From positions 590,739-610,635 of the forward strand of contig PJRA01000077.1 in assembly GCA_016987375.1 (NCBI GenBank): 19,897 nucleotides of DNA. Direction: 5' to 3'. Positions 19,600 through 19,897 of this stretch are shown here, piece by piece; positions within the stretch are counted from its first letter, which is position 1, and every line of letters begins with the position of its first letter. The position numbers and the translations under genes are program-made. This stretch comes from Brachionus koreanus. Its lineage: Eukaryota; Rotifera; Eurotatoria; Ploima; Brachionidae. Under the pieces are notes generated by a model, which saw nothing but the letters and a program-made list of their open reading frames with translations, was not told the DNA's origin and ran no database searches.

Positions 19600-19730
19600 T
19601 CACTTGTTCCTCACAAATAAAAATCTGTTCAGCACAATGAAAAATTCATTTTCGCTACAAAATTTTTCTAACAAAGAAAAAACCTGGTCTGCACAAAAAA
19701 AAATCACTTTTTAACACAAATTTTATTTAG

Positions 19731-19897
19731 GCGTTTGATCGCGTTTCGCATAAGCTACTAAAGATCAATTTAAAGAGCTATGGATTTACCGGTAAGCTTT
19801 TGGCATGAGTCGAAAATTTTCTACAAGATGGGAAACAGAGAGTTGTAATAGGTCAGTATCAATCTGATTGGGTTGATGTGCTAAGTGGGGTTCCACA
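19731..19897 (+). pseudogene. LINE reverse transcriptase core fragment, continues past the window
   Basis: It reads AFDRVSHKLLKINLKSYGF, then GKLLA, TGA (19806-19808, where Trp is expected), VENFLQDGKQRVVIGQY and SDWVDVLSGVP at the edge. This covers block A (the Asp of AFD) to the start of block B (SGVPQG) of a non-LTR reverse transcriptase. TAG at 19728-19730 falls where the Lys before AFD is expected. With two stops it is inactive. The rest lies outside the window. Confidence 0.85.

Overview
This window looks like AT-rich animal nuclear DNA. It has intron-containing genes with GT-AG junctions, AATAAA poly(A) signals just after (or overlapping) stop codons, a gene for a motile-cilium component, and many decayed retrotransposon pieces. 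There is no sign of bacterial organisation. The very low GC content, compact genes with short introns and the repertoire would suit a rotifer such as Brachionus, but that is inference; only 'small AT-rich metazoan genome' is well supported.

Layout, left to right. (1) 1-974: the 3' part of a rhodopsin-like GPCR gene, cut by the window edge just before its DRY motif. (2) 975-2814: a 1.8 kb intergenic stretch with pentanucleotide repeats, a probable LINE 3' tail, a tRNA-derived SINE-like unit and hairpins. (3) 2815-6774: RBM19/Mrd1, a five-RRM ribosome-biogenesis protein, three exons; its 1.7 kb first intron carries an antisense broken LINE. (4) 6775-8344: intergenic, mostly a 704 bp non-autonomous DNA transposon with about 124 bp inverted repeats and TA ends. 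(5) 8345-9382: a single-exon RCCD1 orthologue. (6) 9383-9515: a 133 bp spacer with the RCCD1 poly(A) signal and a near-perfect RFX X-box. (7) 9516-13601: DRC2/CCDC65, a nexin-dynein regulatory complex coiled-coil protein in four exons, with another LINE relic in its 2.5 kb second intron. (8) 13686-14930, minus strand: a ZDHHC23-like palmitoyltransferase, tail to tail with DRC2. (9) 14931-17320: intergenic, with an APE-endonuclease LINE relic and a hAT transposase C-terminal relic. (10) 17321-19897, minus strand: the 3' half of a TMEM184 gene, including one or two microexons; its upstream intron runs off the right edge and holds three LINE fragments.

The host genes are unrelated housekeeping, ciliary and membrane genes, not a pathway cluster. 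The most informative regulatory observation is the X-box 87 bp upstream of the DRC2 start codon, which predicts RFX control of a ciliary gene. I found no CRISPR array, operon, functional tRNA or rRNA, and no convincing wholly new system. The more novel items are the MITE, the SINE-like unit, the TMEM184 microexons and the possible frameshift in the GPCR tail.
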